DNA of 64,000 nt from Lentinus brumalis (taxonomy: Eukaryota; Basidiomycota; Agaricomycetes; Polyporales; Polyporaceae). The translations under genes were made by a program, and so were the position numbers. How positions within the stretch are numbered: position 1 is the first letter of the stretch; each line of letters begins with the position of its first letter. The notes under the pieces are model-generated. The model was not told where the DNA came from and searched no databases. It saw only the letters and a list, made by a program, of their open reading frames with translations. The stretch covers positions 124,001-188,000 of the forward strand of contig MARA01000015.1 of the NCBI GenBank assembly GCA_001792895.1, written 5' to 3'. Shown one piece after another: positions 1 through 10,560 of this stretch.

Positions 1-69
1 TAACTCAATCGACGACGTCTCCCGACCTGTGCAGCTTATGGTCACGCTCACCGCCTCTGTCTCGTCACT

Positions 70-530
70 GTGCTCCATCCCGACCCGAAGATCCATCACG
101 CATCCGCTCTGTCGTCTTCGATAACTCGTGCCTCGGACCCTCCGCACAGTACGTACAGCGGTCGGGTACGTCTCCATCCGTTAACGCGTTCGATAACGCA
201 GGCGGCGGGTTTCGCTTGCTGCCCTTCGACGACTATGTCCGGGCGGTCTCGCGCTACGCGCTAGGATGCGCTCTCCGACCTGTCGACGGTCGTCTCTCGG
301 CGTATGCTGACCCTGATGTCGATACAGATGCGGCATGCCCTCCGCGTACATCATCCCCCGCATATCTACTTCTACGTCCACCTCCGGTGTGGCACTCGAG
401 CACTATTTGCCGGTGGAGGTGCGGGCGACATCGACGATGACGAAGCGGATCCCGAGTCCTTCGAGCGCGGCGACCACGATTGAGGTCGTGCAGATACACG
501 TCGGACTGCGAAGTGACTGGGCTCAAGGCG
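70..530 (+). pseudogene. Decayed 3' part of Ser/Thr-rich membrane protein (module A)
   Basis: The plus strand around 335-510 reads as a degenerate copy of the C-terminal cytoplasmic tail of the membrane-protein family that is better preserved at 15514-16868 and 40985-42035. The recognisable segments are SAYIIPRISTSTS, a later PSPSSAATTIEV, and the position of the family's SSTIEGVRISSW signature. Stops and frameshifts interrupt everything upstream, and no transmembrane segment is left. It lies 5' of and codirectional with the F-box gene starting at 951, the same arrangement as at 25.7-27 kb and 40.5-42 kb. The identification rests only on similarity to other copies in this window. Confidence 0.45.
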
Positions 531-950
531 CAGCCATAGTCCAGTCAGGTTTCGATGGTGGCGGGATTGATCGCAGGGGTTATGTGTCAGTTGAAGACGA
601 TGCTGCGATATCTACGTGTGTCCGTCCCCGTTCCTCGTTGCTTTCGTGCTATCGAGGCGTATTCAATGTTGATGTATCAGGAAATCAAATGTCTCGTTTG
701 GTCTTTCACGCTGCGTCTATGACTCAAGCAGGCAGTAGCCACGTGCGTACCATTCAACGGTCGACGTGGCCATCCGCGACGTTGCTCTCTCGCCCTCCAA
801 CCACCACCATCTTTTCATCCACCGCCATCTGCCCCCACGCCCGCTGTCATACGACTACCTGTTTCTCAGGCCGGTGAGTTCTGTGTACTCGTACTGTTCA
901 GTGGTCGCAAAGTGACGCCGAAGCTGACCTGGAGGGCCAATGTGTAGGAC
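531..950. other. Spacer, no gene seen
   Basis: Intergenic sequence between the decayed membrane-protein tail and the F-box gene. The open frame that crosses it carries no recognisable domain. It should hold the promoter of the F-box gene at 951, but I see no convincing TATA box. Confidence 0.4.
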
Positions 951-2295
951 ATGCCCACGTTCCCGACGGAGCTGACAGACGAAATCATCGCATGGATCCC
1001 CGCTGCGTACAAGTTGCTGATAGAGAGGTACAGCACGCTGCTCTGCTGCTCTTTGGTCTGCAGCGCATGGCTGCCCGCCAGCCGGTACCAACTTTTCCAG
1101 GAGCTCTGGATCGGTACCGCAGAACGGTACGATCTACTTGTATCTCGGGTTTTGCGCTCCGAGAACATGAGGAGCTATCTCATGTGTGTCCGCAAAGTAT
1201 ATTTCTACACCGCTCGGGACACGTTCAAGGGGAAGCCATTCGTGCTCGAATTTGCCGGACATCTTCCCAACGTGACACTCATGACGTTTTATGACGGGAC
1301 TGTCGAGGGACTCTCGTCGCACCCCAGCTGCGTTGCTGCCATATCCCGGATCTCAACTGTACGAACATTGTCGATCACAGACGGCAAATTCCCTTCCTTT
1401 GGGGATCTCCGTCGCACTCTCTCCTTCTTACCTTCCTTGACCAGTCTCCAGCTCTATGACCCATCATGGCCAGACCCTGCGACGGCCCTCTCGCCTCGGC
1501 TCTCACATGGTGCCTCCACCGTCCGTCGGCCGGCCCTATTAGGTTTGAACGTCAGCTTGGGTACCAATCCTCCTAATCGACGTCGTGCTCAGCAATTCAT
1601 AGCTTGGTTGTCGGAGACGGCCACATCATCAACATTACTCTTTCTGAATATGAGTTGCGTGGTGGTCCTTGGTTCGTCTTTGAAGGGCTTCGGACAAGGT
1701 GTACGCAAAATATATATCACGGCTTATGAGGATGATACAGGTCCGTTGAATGATTCCTCGGGTCATCCCTGAATTAGAAGCTAACACTTAACGTTAAAGA
1801 AGATCTTGAACTCTTTCTATCTGGCTTGACGAGTCTCGAGGTCCTCCACATGACTAACGATGGCGCCCTCCAGCCCGATACATGGTTACGGTTTGAGAGA
1901 CTCGTGCACTCCCTTCCTCGTCCAACGCAGCTCCTGGAACTCCACATTCATTTTGTCTGTCTTGGCCCGCCCGAGCTTTCGAAGTTCGATGGTCTCAAAG
2001 ATCTCGATGAGGCTCTGCAGCCTGAGCTATTTGAGAAGCTTCAGGCAGTGAAGCTTGAAGTAGGATATATCAGAGACTCGACCGACCGGGAGGACGGACC
2101 AGCTCTCACGGAGCCGATACTGGCCGTGATGATGAACAAATTGCCAAATCTCTACGAGCGGAACATTATCGAGGTATCCGCGTATACGTTTCAAGTAAGT
2201 ACAGGTACCGAGATGCAATGTTTGTCAATTGACCGCTCTTCCAGCCCGTACGCGACGTCGAGACTCACACCGAACCCAACGCCGCGCTTTCCTGA
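951..2295 (+). CDS. F-box-like protein, intact copy (module A)
   Basis: Three exons, 951..1740, 1800..2194 and 2245..2295, give 411 aa. Introns of 59 and 50 nt start GTCCGT and GTAAGT and end AAAG and CCAG; phases 1 and 0 match the paralogs at 23240 and 40539. The N-terminus, MPTFPTELTDEIIAWIP followed by CCSLVCSAWLPASR at about residues 35-50, is the basidiomycete F-box-like motif. The remainder resembles a degenerate leucine-rich solenoid (PSLTSLQLYDPSW, LTSLEVLHM). F-box proteins are normally substrate adaptors of SCF ubiquitin ligases; the target cannot be read here. The third exon lies opposite the decayed EthD copy on the minus strand. It was placed in this family because it starts at the same ATG context and ends with the same short exon as its paralogs. 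Confidence 0.82.
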
Positions 2296-2695
2296 ACATG
2301 GGTATCGATTTTCCATCACTCGGTCGTCCTTCCACACTTCCATCCGCTATGCCTTGCTCGTCGCATGCCTGAGTTCCTCGCTTCAATACGCATTCATATA
2401 CGCCCGCTTGTGCAGCGCGAGTTATCTCGGCGGCTCCTCCTCCTTGACCTCACTGCCCTTCCCACCTCATCCGCACACAAGGACGCCTCCGTTTCACGTC
2501 GTTTACGTCCAGCCCGGCTCCAACTTGAACACATCCCGCAGCGGCGTAACCTCCCTCAGCACGAACCTCCGGCTTTGTGCCGGAATGGGGACGCGCGGGA
2601 GCGGGATGTGCTTCTCGGCGAACCGATTGAACTTAGGCTCCGCGAACGTTTTCATCTCGTCCTCGACCACCGTCATGTACCTCCCCAGTCCCCTC
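2240..2695 (-). pseudogene. EthD-domain protein fragment (module A)
   Basis: On the minus strand this stretch aligns with the C-terminal half of the intact EthD gene at 3484-4407. Recognisable pieces are YMTVVEDEMKTFAEPKFNR, RRFVLREV, KEEEPPR followed by LALH, and RHATSKAYRMEV. In-frame stops and short deletions break it, and the N-terminal half is missing. Its 3' end overlaps the last F-box exon (2245-2295) in antisense. Its 5' end at about 2700 joins directly to the middle of a second F-box copy, so a deletion or unequal exchange fused modules A and B here. Confidence 0.7.
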
Positions 2696-2699
2696 GCGC

Positions 2700-3374
2700 C
2701 GGCGCACTATTGCCTGAACTCTCACATGGCGCATCCATAATCCCTCGCCCAGCTCTACTACACCTGGAAATCAGCGATTGGGATACGGGTCCTGCGGATC
2801 GACGATGTGTTCGGCAGTTCACAGAATGGTTGTCGAAAACAGCTGCGTGTTCATCGATACGTTCATTGCGAATGATAGAAAATCCATCTGCCGACACTGT
2901 GGGGCCGCCTTCGTTGCCCATCGGAGAAATTCAACAGGACTTGGAGACCGACAGCGTCACAGGTGAGTTCTATAGTAGGTCCGTCATTCATGCTCGTGAA
3001 CTCAATTTATTCCAATAGATCGCGAGCGTTTGTTATCGCGCCTTACAAGTCTGGAGATCCTTCACATCATCTTCGCCGCTGATACATGGGTCCGGATTGC
3101 CCGCATCGTGCAGATCCTTCCTCGTCCCAAACAGCTCAATGAGTTTACTATACATTTGAAGTTCGATGGTGCACTCGAGCTTTCGAGGTTTGGTGACGGC
3201 CTCCCAGCTCTCGACAAGGCTTTGCGGCATGAGATCTTCAAAATGCTCAAGATCGTGAACGTTCCTCTCATCACACAACTTGAAGAGCGAGGCACGGAGC
3301 CTATTCTGGCCGTAATCAGGAAGGGAATACCAAGGCTTGTCGACCGGGACATCGTTCAGGTCTCGATAAGTTAG
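2700..3374 (+). pseudogene. 5'-truncated F-box-like gene (module B)
   Basis: This is the second F-box copy, lacking the F-box and roughly the first 170 residues. It begins abruptly with LPELSHGASIIPRPALL, equivalent to about residue 180 of the 951 gene. A 57-bp intron (GTGAGT at about 2962 to AATAG at 3018) sits at the conserved phase-1 position. The second exon then reads DRERLLSRLTSLEIL and continues to VQVSIS and a stop at 3372-3374, where intact paralogs have their last donor site. Without the F-box it cannot work as an SCF adaptor, and no start codon or promoter is evident. Confidence 0.72.
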
Positions 3375-3483
3375 GAGGTACGTCGTAAGGCCCCAGCTTC
3401 AACGTTCAATAGCTTGACGACTCAAACAGCACTCCTGGTCTCCAGGGTCACCCGACAGTCAAGTTCACGCGGCATACTCGTAA

Positions 3484-4407
3484 TCAAGTCTCAAACCGGC
3501 CCCAACTCCGGGCAACTCTGAACACGCGTATCCTATACTCCAGCACCCGGTCCTCCTTCAGCACCTGCATCCGCCACGGTGTGCTCGTGGCATGCCTAAA
3601 CTCCTTGCTCTGAAACGCATCTATAGACGTCCACTCGTGCAGCGCGAGATACCTCGGCGGCCGCTCCTCTTTGACCTCTCTGCCCCTCCCACCACATCCG
3701 CCCACGAGGACGCGCTTCCGCACCCTTTCGCTCGCACCGTCACCGGCTCCCGGCTCATCTCCGTCGCATCGCATCCCAGATCCGTACGCACCGAGCACCT
3801 CCTTCAGGACAAATCTCCGGCTGCGCACCCATCCGGGCACCCGTGAGAGGAGTGGGATATGCTCCTCGTCAAACCAGCGGTTGAACTCCGCCTCCGCGAA
3901 CTTCTTCATCTCGACCTCGACGACCGTCATGTACTTCCCGGGCTCTCCCCGCACGGGTCCTCCGATGCTGTCGCCGTCACTCTCCTCTTCGTCCTCCTCG
4001 TCGACTGCGGAGTCCCATCGCGACTTCTCGGCGACGGGCTCGTACACCCTCCGCTCCATCAGCTCGAGCTTGTCGGGGAGTATGCTGTGCCGCCTGTTTG
4101 GCGCTCTGCGGCCATCGTGCTCTCCATCCGACGTCATGTCGGTGTCGTACCCGCCGTCGGGCTCGATGAGCTCCTGGTACGTAGGGTCATGCACGGCGCT
4201 CGGGGTAGCGAGGTCGTAGAGCGCCAAGTGTGCGGGGGCGATGCAGTCCGCAGCGGTCCAGCGTGTGGCGGAGAGGAAGAGCGGGCCGGGGAGGTTCAGG
4301 AGCGGCCAGACGTGCTCCATGTCGTGCCACTGCTCGAACGCGGACGAGCGAAGCTTAGAGCCGACGTCGGTGTACGTCAAGAGGAGGCCACGGGAGGGGA
4401 CTGGCAT
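3484..4407 (-). CDS. EthD-domain (dimeric alpha-beta barrel) protein, intact copy
   Basis: A single uninterrupted exon encodes 307 aa starting MPVPSRGLLLTYTDVGSK. Two half-barrel signatures are visible: FEQWHDMEHVWPLL at about residues 24-37 and FNRWFDEEHIPLL in the centre, each with the W-x-D/E-x-E-H core of EthD/DABB proteins. PRYLALHEW precedes the C-terminus, and an acidic insert (DEEDEEESDGD) separates the halves. I chose the ATG at 4407 because the related copies at 19821 and 38079 start at the equivalent position; an upstream in-frame ATG would add a Ser/Pro/Arg-rich leader. The EthD family is named from ethyl tert-butyl ether degradation, and fungal members are mostly of unknown activity. 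The gene converges on truncated F-box copy B. Confidence 0.82.
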   Translation of the reverse strand: MPVPSRGLLLTYTDVGSKLRSSAFEQWHDMEHVWPLLNLPGPLFLSATRWTAADCIAPAHLALYDLATPSAVHDPTYQELIEPDGGYDTDMTSDGEHDGRRAPNRRHSILPDKLELMERRVYEPVAEKSRWDSAVDEEDEEESDGDSIGGPVRGEPGKYMTVVEVEMKKFAEAEFNRWFDEEHIPLLSRVPGWVRSRRFVLKEVLGAYGSGMRCDGDEPGAGDGASERVRKRVLVGGCGGRGREVKEERPPRYLALHEWTSIDAFQSKEFRHATSTPWRMQVLKEDRVLEYRIRVFRVARSWGRFET

Positions 4408-5158
4408 GGCTGATAGGCGGTATGAGGTGGGAGTGAGTGGTGGCGAGGACGAGAGAGAGGGTGGGAGGGTAATGGGAATGCTTCGGGCTGTGCGTGCGTG
4501 TGGGGAGATGCGATGGGAGGTCATGATGCAGGGATGCGGGAGCGACCGAGAGCTTAAGAAGAGATGGCATCGGTGTCGTCGGTGGACAGGTCGTGATGTG
4601 ATTGAGATTGAGTTCGCGGTACTCTCACGGACGTGATGTCGAAGACGTTGCTGTTGCAGCTTCATAACAGAGATCGGCTCGATCTGCGATGTTCGAGTCA
4701 GCCAGCCTGTTGAGAATCCTCCAAGGCGTGAGCAATTGATTGCATTTGCTTCTGGTCGCTCCCGCGACATCTACACATACATCAGATTCTGCACAGTATT
4801 TCCGGAACTGCATGACGCACGTACAAGATCATTCGTTTCATCTGCTAGTCCTCGAGCGCTGGGACGCCCGGACAGCAGAGACAGTGCTGACCTGGATGGG
4901 GAAGGTGTAGTGGCATGCATGTGAGGACATAAGATTCCACATTCTGCACTCCACCGACGATCCCCACGCCCCCGGTCAGCCAATTTGCAGCCAACATCCG
5001 CGCCGTCTCTCCTCACTACTTGATGTCAAGGCCGGTGCTCGCAGTTGCTCGCGCGCTGGGTAAATAAACGTCGCTCAATCGCGGTCAGCATGTGTACCGG
5101 TCTTTGTCATAACCGCTTCGCGCGAGAACAGGCACAAGCCTCAGTCGTCCGCCGCTCG
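4408..5158. other. Spacer upstream of the EthD gene
   Basis: No coding sequence recognised. It should contain the minus-strand promoter of the EthD gene at 4407. Open frames through it are short and have no domain signature. Confidence 0.35.
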
Positions 5159-5988
5159 TCAGAACGAAGAGAAGTACCATACTACGACGTCAGAGCTGTC
5201 CTGCAACCGGCCGAAGCTCAAAGAAATTGTCTTCGCGACCAGCAGCATCCTGCATACAACGTCACGGAATCGATAGCCACATAGGCTATACCCGCTCGGA
5301 GTAACCCCTACGGGCATAATGCAAGGGAACATCAGCGCACCGCCCTCGAGCTTCACATCCATCCTGCACGCACCTGCAAAGCAAACCTCTACACTATCCA
5401 TGCCCAACGTCCCACTCATCGCTTCCTCCAACATCTCCGCGCGTTGCAGGACTTGACGGCGCAGCAGTCGCGAATACAAGACGCGCACGTACCATCAAAC
5501 TTATCGCTCCTCTGCCATATCTCCTGCAGCCTACGGGCAATCTCCGGTAATCCTACAATCCGCCCGATATCCTCCAGCAATGCCCGTACGCGTTGGACGT
5601 AGCATCCCCGTTCCCTGGTGGCGAAGTCGAGCCCGTCCTTGCGTTGTCCGTCCACTGGTCCCGATTGGCCACAGTTCGATTTCGACGGCGGAGCAAAGCA
5701 GAATCGTAGATGTAGATGCAAGTCTGACAAGCTCGTAGCGGGAATAGAGAGTTGAACGCAGTTGCTGGCAGGCGAGAGCACTGTGAGATGTCGGAGGCCA
5801 CGTGCGCTCGTACAAGCGCTGAATCGAGATAGCGCATCTACCGACCACCCGACGCGAGGCGGGCTGAGCACGGCTGCTATACTTCTGACAAACACTGGAT
5901 AGACACTTCTTTCGATCTGCGAGGGCTCGTAGATGGTGAACCTGATCGTGACGGAGCCATGGAAGTTGCGGAGACCGACGTGGGCCAC
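5159..5988 (-). CDS. Hypothetical protein, possibly two exons
   Basis: A minus-strand frame from an ATG at 5988 runs 190 codons to 5416, and a second frame continues from about 5488 to 5159 (109 codons). The first part includes SVYPVFVRSIAAVL, GLRHLTVLSPASN and SDLHLHLRFCFAPP, whose regular leucine spacing resembles the LRR-like part of basidiomycete F-box-family proteins. It carries no F-box or other recognised motif. I could not fix a splice junction between the two frames, so the model and even its coding status are uncertain. It may be the remnant of a larger gene extending to about 6.3 kb. Confidence 0.28.
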
Positions 5989-6437
5989 GGACAGTGCGGG
6001 TTGCCGAAGTGATGTGCCTGCGTGACAGTCTACGCACAGCAGTTGTGTTATTGGAAGCTGTTCAAAGACTCTCCAGGCTTTGGATCCTCAAAGAATCCGT
6101 TCAGGTCTCCAGCGATCAGGGCTATGCATCGCGTCAGCCTATCGGATCGACGTCTGAGACGAGTACACACCTACTCACCAAGGACCCCGGCATGCCCCAA
6201 CAAAAAGGCAGTCATAGCGAGCACTACTCACCTTCTTCAACGTCACTTCTATCGCCGACTACATCCCGCCCGCCGCCCAACGTTGCGATTAGAGCATCAA
6301 TATCCACGTAAGCAGCATGACAGCAATTAACACAGCGGTAAGTATCGTATCCCAGCGACAAGCACAACCCGGGAAACCGATGCGACGATCACATGCAGTC
6401 ACAAAGCAGTACACACCTCCCAATCCCAAACATGAGG

Positions 6438-7707
6438 CTATCTCCGCGGCGGCCCGCGCACGATCAGCTCCGTCTCCTCGCTGTCCGATGTATGCCACGA
6501 CGATATCCGCACGCCCTCGATCGTGCTGCTTGCGCTCGCTCCGCCCGTCGAAGCCGTAGATACCGTTGGTGCGGGGCTGTGTCCCCGGACCGGTGAGGTC
6601 GACATGAGGTTCTCCCAGCGCGGATGTGGATGTGAAAGAGGAGGAGGTGCGCCAGAAGCAGACGTGGAAGGGAAGCTCCGCCCTGTCGAGTCGGACACGA
6701 CAGTCGAGACCTCCAGCATCGATAACGCGTCGGAGGGGGCTGAGCGCGAGCCGGAACCGATGACAGAGCCGGATGCGACCGTGGAAGGGTATGCGGCGGC
6801 AATGGAGCCGTACGCGTTTTCGAATGCAGAAAGGGACGTCGACCATGCGGTTGCACTGCGGGGTGGGGCGAGCGAATCTGCTCCGTGCGAGCCAGAGGAC
6901 AGTGACGGAGTCGGGTGAAGCTTCGAGCCTGGGAGGAAGGGTTGGGCATCGAGCGTGGAGGACGGGTATGAGGGGAGGGAGGTGCTTGTGCTATTGAGCG
7001 GTTCTAAGACCACGAACAGTATGTGAGCGACCGGCGTGGAGGTGTGTTAGGCGAGGAGCGGGCAACAGAACGATACTTACCGAACGGTGTTACCAACGCA
7101 CCTCCTTTCCGTCTCCGGTCCTCCCTCATCTCCGCCTGTCCCAAGCCCCCGTCGGGTCTCCACCCCGGATGTCGCGCGTAGCCGTAACGGAACCCACACA
7201 GCGTCCCGCTGCCGAACGTGCCTCGCCTCAGCAGCCAGAAGAACACCACCAAGAGGATCGCGCCGAGCACGCTACCGATAGATATCCCGACGATCTGCAG
7301 CGCGGTCAGGCGGTTCGAGACATTCGTAGCCGAGCTCTCGTCAGGCCTGCTCGTCTCGACACTTCCTAGACTCGTCGCAGTGTACCCAGGCGACGATGCG
7401 GTCGCAGTCGCGTATCCTGATGTACCCGACGTGTAGCTGTGGATTGTGCTCGAGAAGGTATCCGTCGCGTGCGCGCTGGTGGGGAAATGGAGGCTAGAGA
7501 ACGGCGGCCCGCAAAAGGTGAGCGTGCACTCGGCGCCCGTGCACGCGGGGGGAGGACGAGGCATTTGTCGACACCGTCGCTGTCGCCTCTCGGAAACGGG
7601 GCATGTACAGTGGACAGGGGTGGACTCGCGAAGGCTGAGGAGGAAGAGATGTCCGGGAGCGATGTACGAGGATCGTGAAAGGTACTTGGGAGCATGGCAA
7701 ATGACAT
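6438..7707 (-). pseudogene. Ser/Thr-rich single-pass membrane protein, frameshifted copy 1
   Basis: Exon 1 is 7707..7081 and exon 2 is 7003..6438, with a GTAAGT donor and CTTAG acceptor. The product starts MSFAML and has a Ser/Thr/Gly-rich ectodomain (GYATATASSPGY). One transmembrane helix follows (IVGISIGSVLGAILLVVFFW), then a basic stop-transfer (LLRRG), a Cys-containing juxtamembrane part and a long Ser/Pro-rich tail ending SSTIEGVRISSWHTSD and SEETELIVR. Compared with copy 2, one C is missing from a homopolymer (GGGGGG on plus, 7547-7552) just before the GAECTLTFCG region, which breaks the frame in exon 1. The function is unknown; the architecture suggests a plasma-membrane or cell-wall-facing protein. 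The loss may be real or a homopolymer sequencing error. Confidence 0.7.
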
Positions 7708-8312
7708 GGTGTGTGCGGGGAGTACGAGTAGCTCCTGGATCTCGCAATGGGTAAACGGACGAAATTTATCAGAGGATAGGAGAGACGCACCACTAGTCTT
7801 ATGGCCCTCCTTCGTGCAGCGATCCTTGAAGTTTCAATCTCCAAGCTCCAGCGAGGTATCGATGTCCGTAGAGCCCAGGCGACTCGAGCCTCGTAGAAAA
7901 GACAGCGTCGGGCAGATGAGACCGGGACGGGAGATGAGCGTCTGCCCCAGGCTGAGGAAGGGATTTGACTGTTAGGTATCGGGTGCGATGCAGGCTGAGC
8001 TCTTGTGCATCGGTGACAGGAACTGTCGACGACGACAGAGACAGGGAGGCCCAGAGGGGAAGCAAGCTCGTGGAAGACCGTCTAGTAACACGGGCGTCGA
8101 GAAGACGAGGCGATGCATGTGCTGATCCAGATGACATATCTCTGCCGTCAACGAGCGCGCGACCTAGCTTCCCAAAACCATCCCACGAACCAGGACCGAC
8201 CTCGAGAGGGCAAGAGGGCAAGAGGGCGACGGAAACTTGAACGAAACGATGTGGACGAGGGTCAGACGAGAGCAAGGGCAGTGAACAGCTGCGCAGTAGC
8301 GGGCGGCCAACG
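6478..8312. repeat. Segmental duplication, left copy
   Basis: About 1.84 kb, nearly identical to 15629-17484 and in direct orientation. It covers almost the whole membrane-protein gene and about 600 bp of its upstream sequence. Identity ends within the C-terminal codons of the gene on the left, at about 6478, and just after a GGGCAGTGAACAGCTGCGCA block on the right. Confidence 0.8.
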
Positions 8313-8900
8313 GCGCCACGCCGGCCCGGTGGCCCAACTGGAGGGCTCCTCTCGCGCACTCCTCGCCTGCCCTCGCTCTTGCACCCTCTCACTGCTTGAG
8401 CTCTCCTGCGGCGTTCGCGACACGGCCTCCCATGCTCTCCTGCAACCCTGTGCTCGCTCGGAGCTGCCCTGCTTCCCTTTCAATCTCTGCTCGCCTCCCT
8501 GCGTTCCGCACGGTCGTCTGCAAGAATGCAAGGATCGCAAACCGCCGTTCGTTACTCTTCCAGTACTGGAGGCCATGGATGCTGGAGGGCGAGATACCCG
8601 GACGTATGCTGTATTAGGATGCTGGTACGTACTCGACGTCTTGCGCAGAGAACGTCCTATATCTATAATGTCCCCACCTACAACTCCGCACGGCCTCGCA
8701 TTTGCTACCACGACACATCACTGCTGCGTCGTGCCCTCCGCTGCTGTCTGTGCTGCTCCCACGACCTCATACCACTACCCCGCCGCGCGCTGGATCTCGC
8801 GCATGTCGCTCTCGCCTTCTCGGTCACACGGCTACGCCGATGCACAAGGCCCGCCTCACGATGAGCGCGACACAGTACACTCAGTGAGTCTCCAACGCCA
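8313..8900. other. Spacer, nothing recognised
   Basis: GC-rich sequence beyond the right edge of the duplication. A 266-codon plus-strand open frame (8113-8913) crosses it but starts inside duplicated non-coding sequence and shows no domain or compositional sign of coding. Confidence 0.3.
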
Positions 8901-10560
8901 ATATCGCGCTTGACGTCAGTCAGTGCTCGTAATGCACTTGTTCCCTGGGCCTGCTGGCCCGCCCTGCGCGCGCTCAAATGCGTCGTCACCTGGCACGCCG
9001 CTCGCCTCGAGCAGCACCACGTCCCTCACTCAGAGGCATCTCATCCAGTCCCAACAAGACTCACGCCGCGCGCTCTTTCCAGCCCGTTCCTTAGCCATCT
9101 TCTCCTCCCCTCGCTACTCCTCGATCTCATCGAACACTCCCCGCGTGCACTTCGCGCGCCACGGGCACGGTACCCTCGCGCCACTACTACCTACTACGAT
9201 CGCAGAAACGCTACACGACATTGAAAGAAAGGTGAGTAGTACGCGGTAGAGGACAGAATCGCGAGCTAATTGAGATGAACACGTGAGACCGCGCATATGA
9301 CGAGGTTGCAGAAGACTCACGACTTCGACGAGCGGCGGGCCTGCGGACTCGGTCAGTCAGGAACGACGACGATGACGACGCGGGCTGGACGACGAACCTC
9401 GCAAGTGTGGACGCGAGCCGCGGATGCAGGCAACGTGCATCTGTGCACGTCTTCGACCGGTCACGTCTCGACGAGCTGCAGCATCAGCCGCGGACGCGTC
9501 AGACAACACCGACGAAGCCCATGACCACCTCACCCACGCCCAGCCCAGCCGCGCTCGAGTGCTTCGCAGACGGAGACCTGCAAGATGCGTCATACGAGGC
9601 GCGGTGCGAGCGCGAGCCGCAGTACTCACCGATATCGTTGCGCTGGAGGCAGGTCAGTTGGCGACAATGCGTGCTGACAACGCGAGGGCTGACGACGGAC
9701 CCCAGAGTACGCGCCCGCGGCGAGCATTGATGACGATCTGGTAAGTCAGTCAGGAGGTGAGTTGGCGCGACGAGAGCTGAACCGCACATACGTACAGAGC
9801 GTCGACGTACTGCCAGTTGTCGCTAGCATACGACACGGTTGGCCTGCGAGGTGGGAACACTAGAGGTATGTATGCCAGAATGTACACGGCGCCGCGAAGG
9901 AGAATGACAGAGTGCTTACCACTTGCCACCGTCCCGATGTGCGAGGCAGGTTCTTACGGCACAAGCAGGAGACGATGACACAGACCGAAGACAGATCTTA
10001 TGGCCAAAAGTCGCCGGCGCTGGCGCCGACGACCATCGTGGTGAGTCTACAAGATGGTGAGTGCGGTCGAACGCGACAAGGGCTAGTGTCCGACAGACTT
10101 ACAGCACGTCGACCTTCGTCCTAAGAGCAGCAATCTGCACGGAAAGGTACGATGAGCTGGGCCCGGTGCACGTCGAAGAGAATACTCACCGCATACAGTA
10201 GCCATATGGCGCGGAGCCGACCAGGGATGACGAGCACGTCTGAGCGACACGTCACACGGGAGGAGGGCAGAGCAGAATGATGATGCTGGCTCCGGCGGTG
10301 ACGATCGTCTCGGTGAGTCTGCGGGAAGGTGAGCGTGGCGGGAGAGGAGGACCGGCGAAGGCTGACCTTTGACTTGACTCACAGCGCGGCAACGACTATC
10401 TCAGTGAGTCTGCGGGAAGGTGAGCGCGGCGGGAGAGGAGGACGGCGAGGGCTGACCTTAGACTTGACTCACAGCGCGTCGTCGGCCTCGTCGAGTGCAG
10501 CGACTGCGGGGAGAGGGAACGATGAGCTCGGACTGGGAGTGCGTCCATGAGAGCACGCCG
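8900..10560 (-). other. Dense run of intron-like units, possible relic of a many-exon gene
   Basis: Read on the minus strand, this region contains at least nine well-spaced donor-like sites (GTGAGT, GTAAGT, GTACGT), each followed 50-110 nt later by a pyrimidine-preceded CAG/TAG. This leaves exon-like pieces of about 27-120 nt. Several pieces translate to hydrophobic stretches (TIVTAGASIIILL, VLVIPGRLRAIWLLYA), suggesting a decayed multi-spanning membrane protein. No continuous frame could be assembled without stops and no family was recognised. A 91-bp unit carrying one exon-intron junction is duplicated in tandem inside it (10309-10490). Confidence 0.22.
10309..10490. repeat. 91-bp tandem duplication (two units)
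   Basis: Units begin at 10309 and 10400 with CTCGGTGAGTCTGCGGGAAG and CTCAGTGAGTCTGCGGGAAG, and both end with a GACTTGACTCACAGCGCG block. The two differ by a few substitutions and a 1-2 nt indel. On the minus strand each unit holds a donor (GTGAGTCAAG) and an acceptor (CACCTTCCCGCAG), so a whole intron plus a mini-exon has been copied. Confidence 0.85.

Noticed and set aside
6289..6846. 185-codon minus-strand frame overlapping the membrane-protein tail
   Set aside because: The competing frame ending SSTIEGVRISSW is conserved in three or more copies; this one is not.
8113..8913. 266-codon plus-strand frame
   Set aside because: It begins in duplicated non-coding sequence, the duplicate at 17.3 kb does not keep the frame, and composition is Arg/Pro/Ser-biased without a domain.
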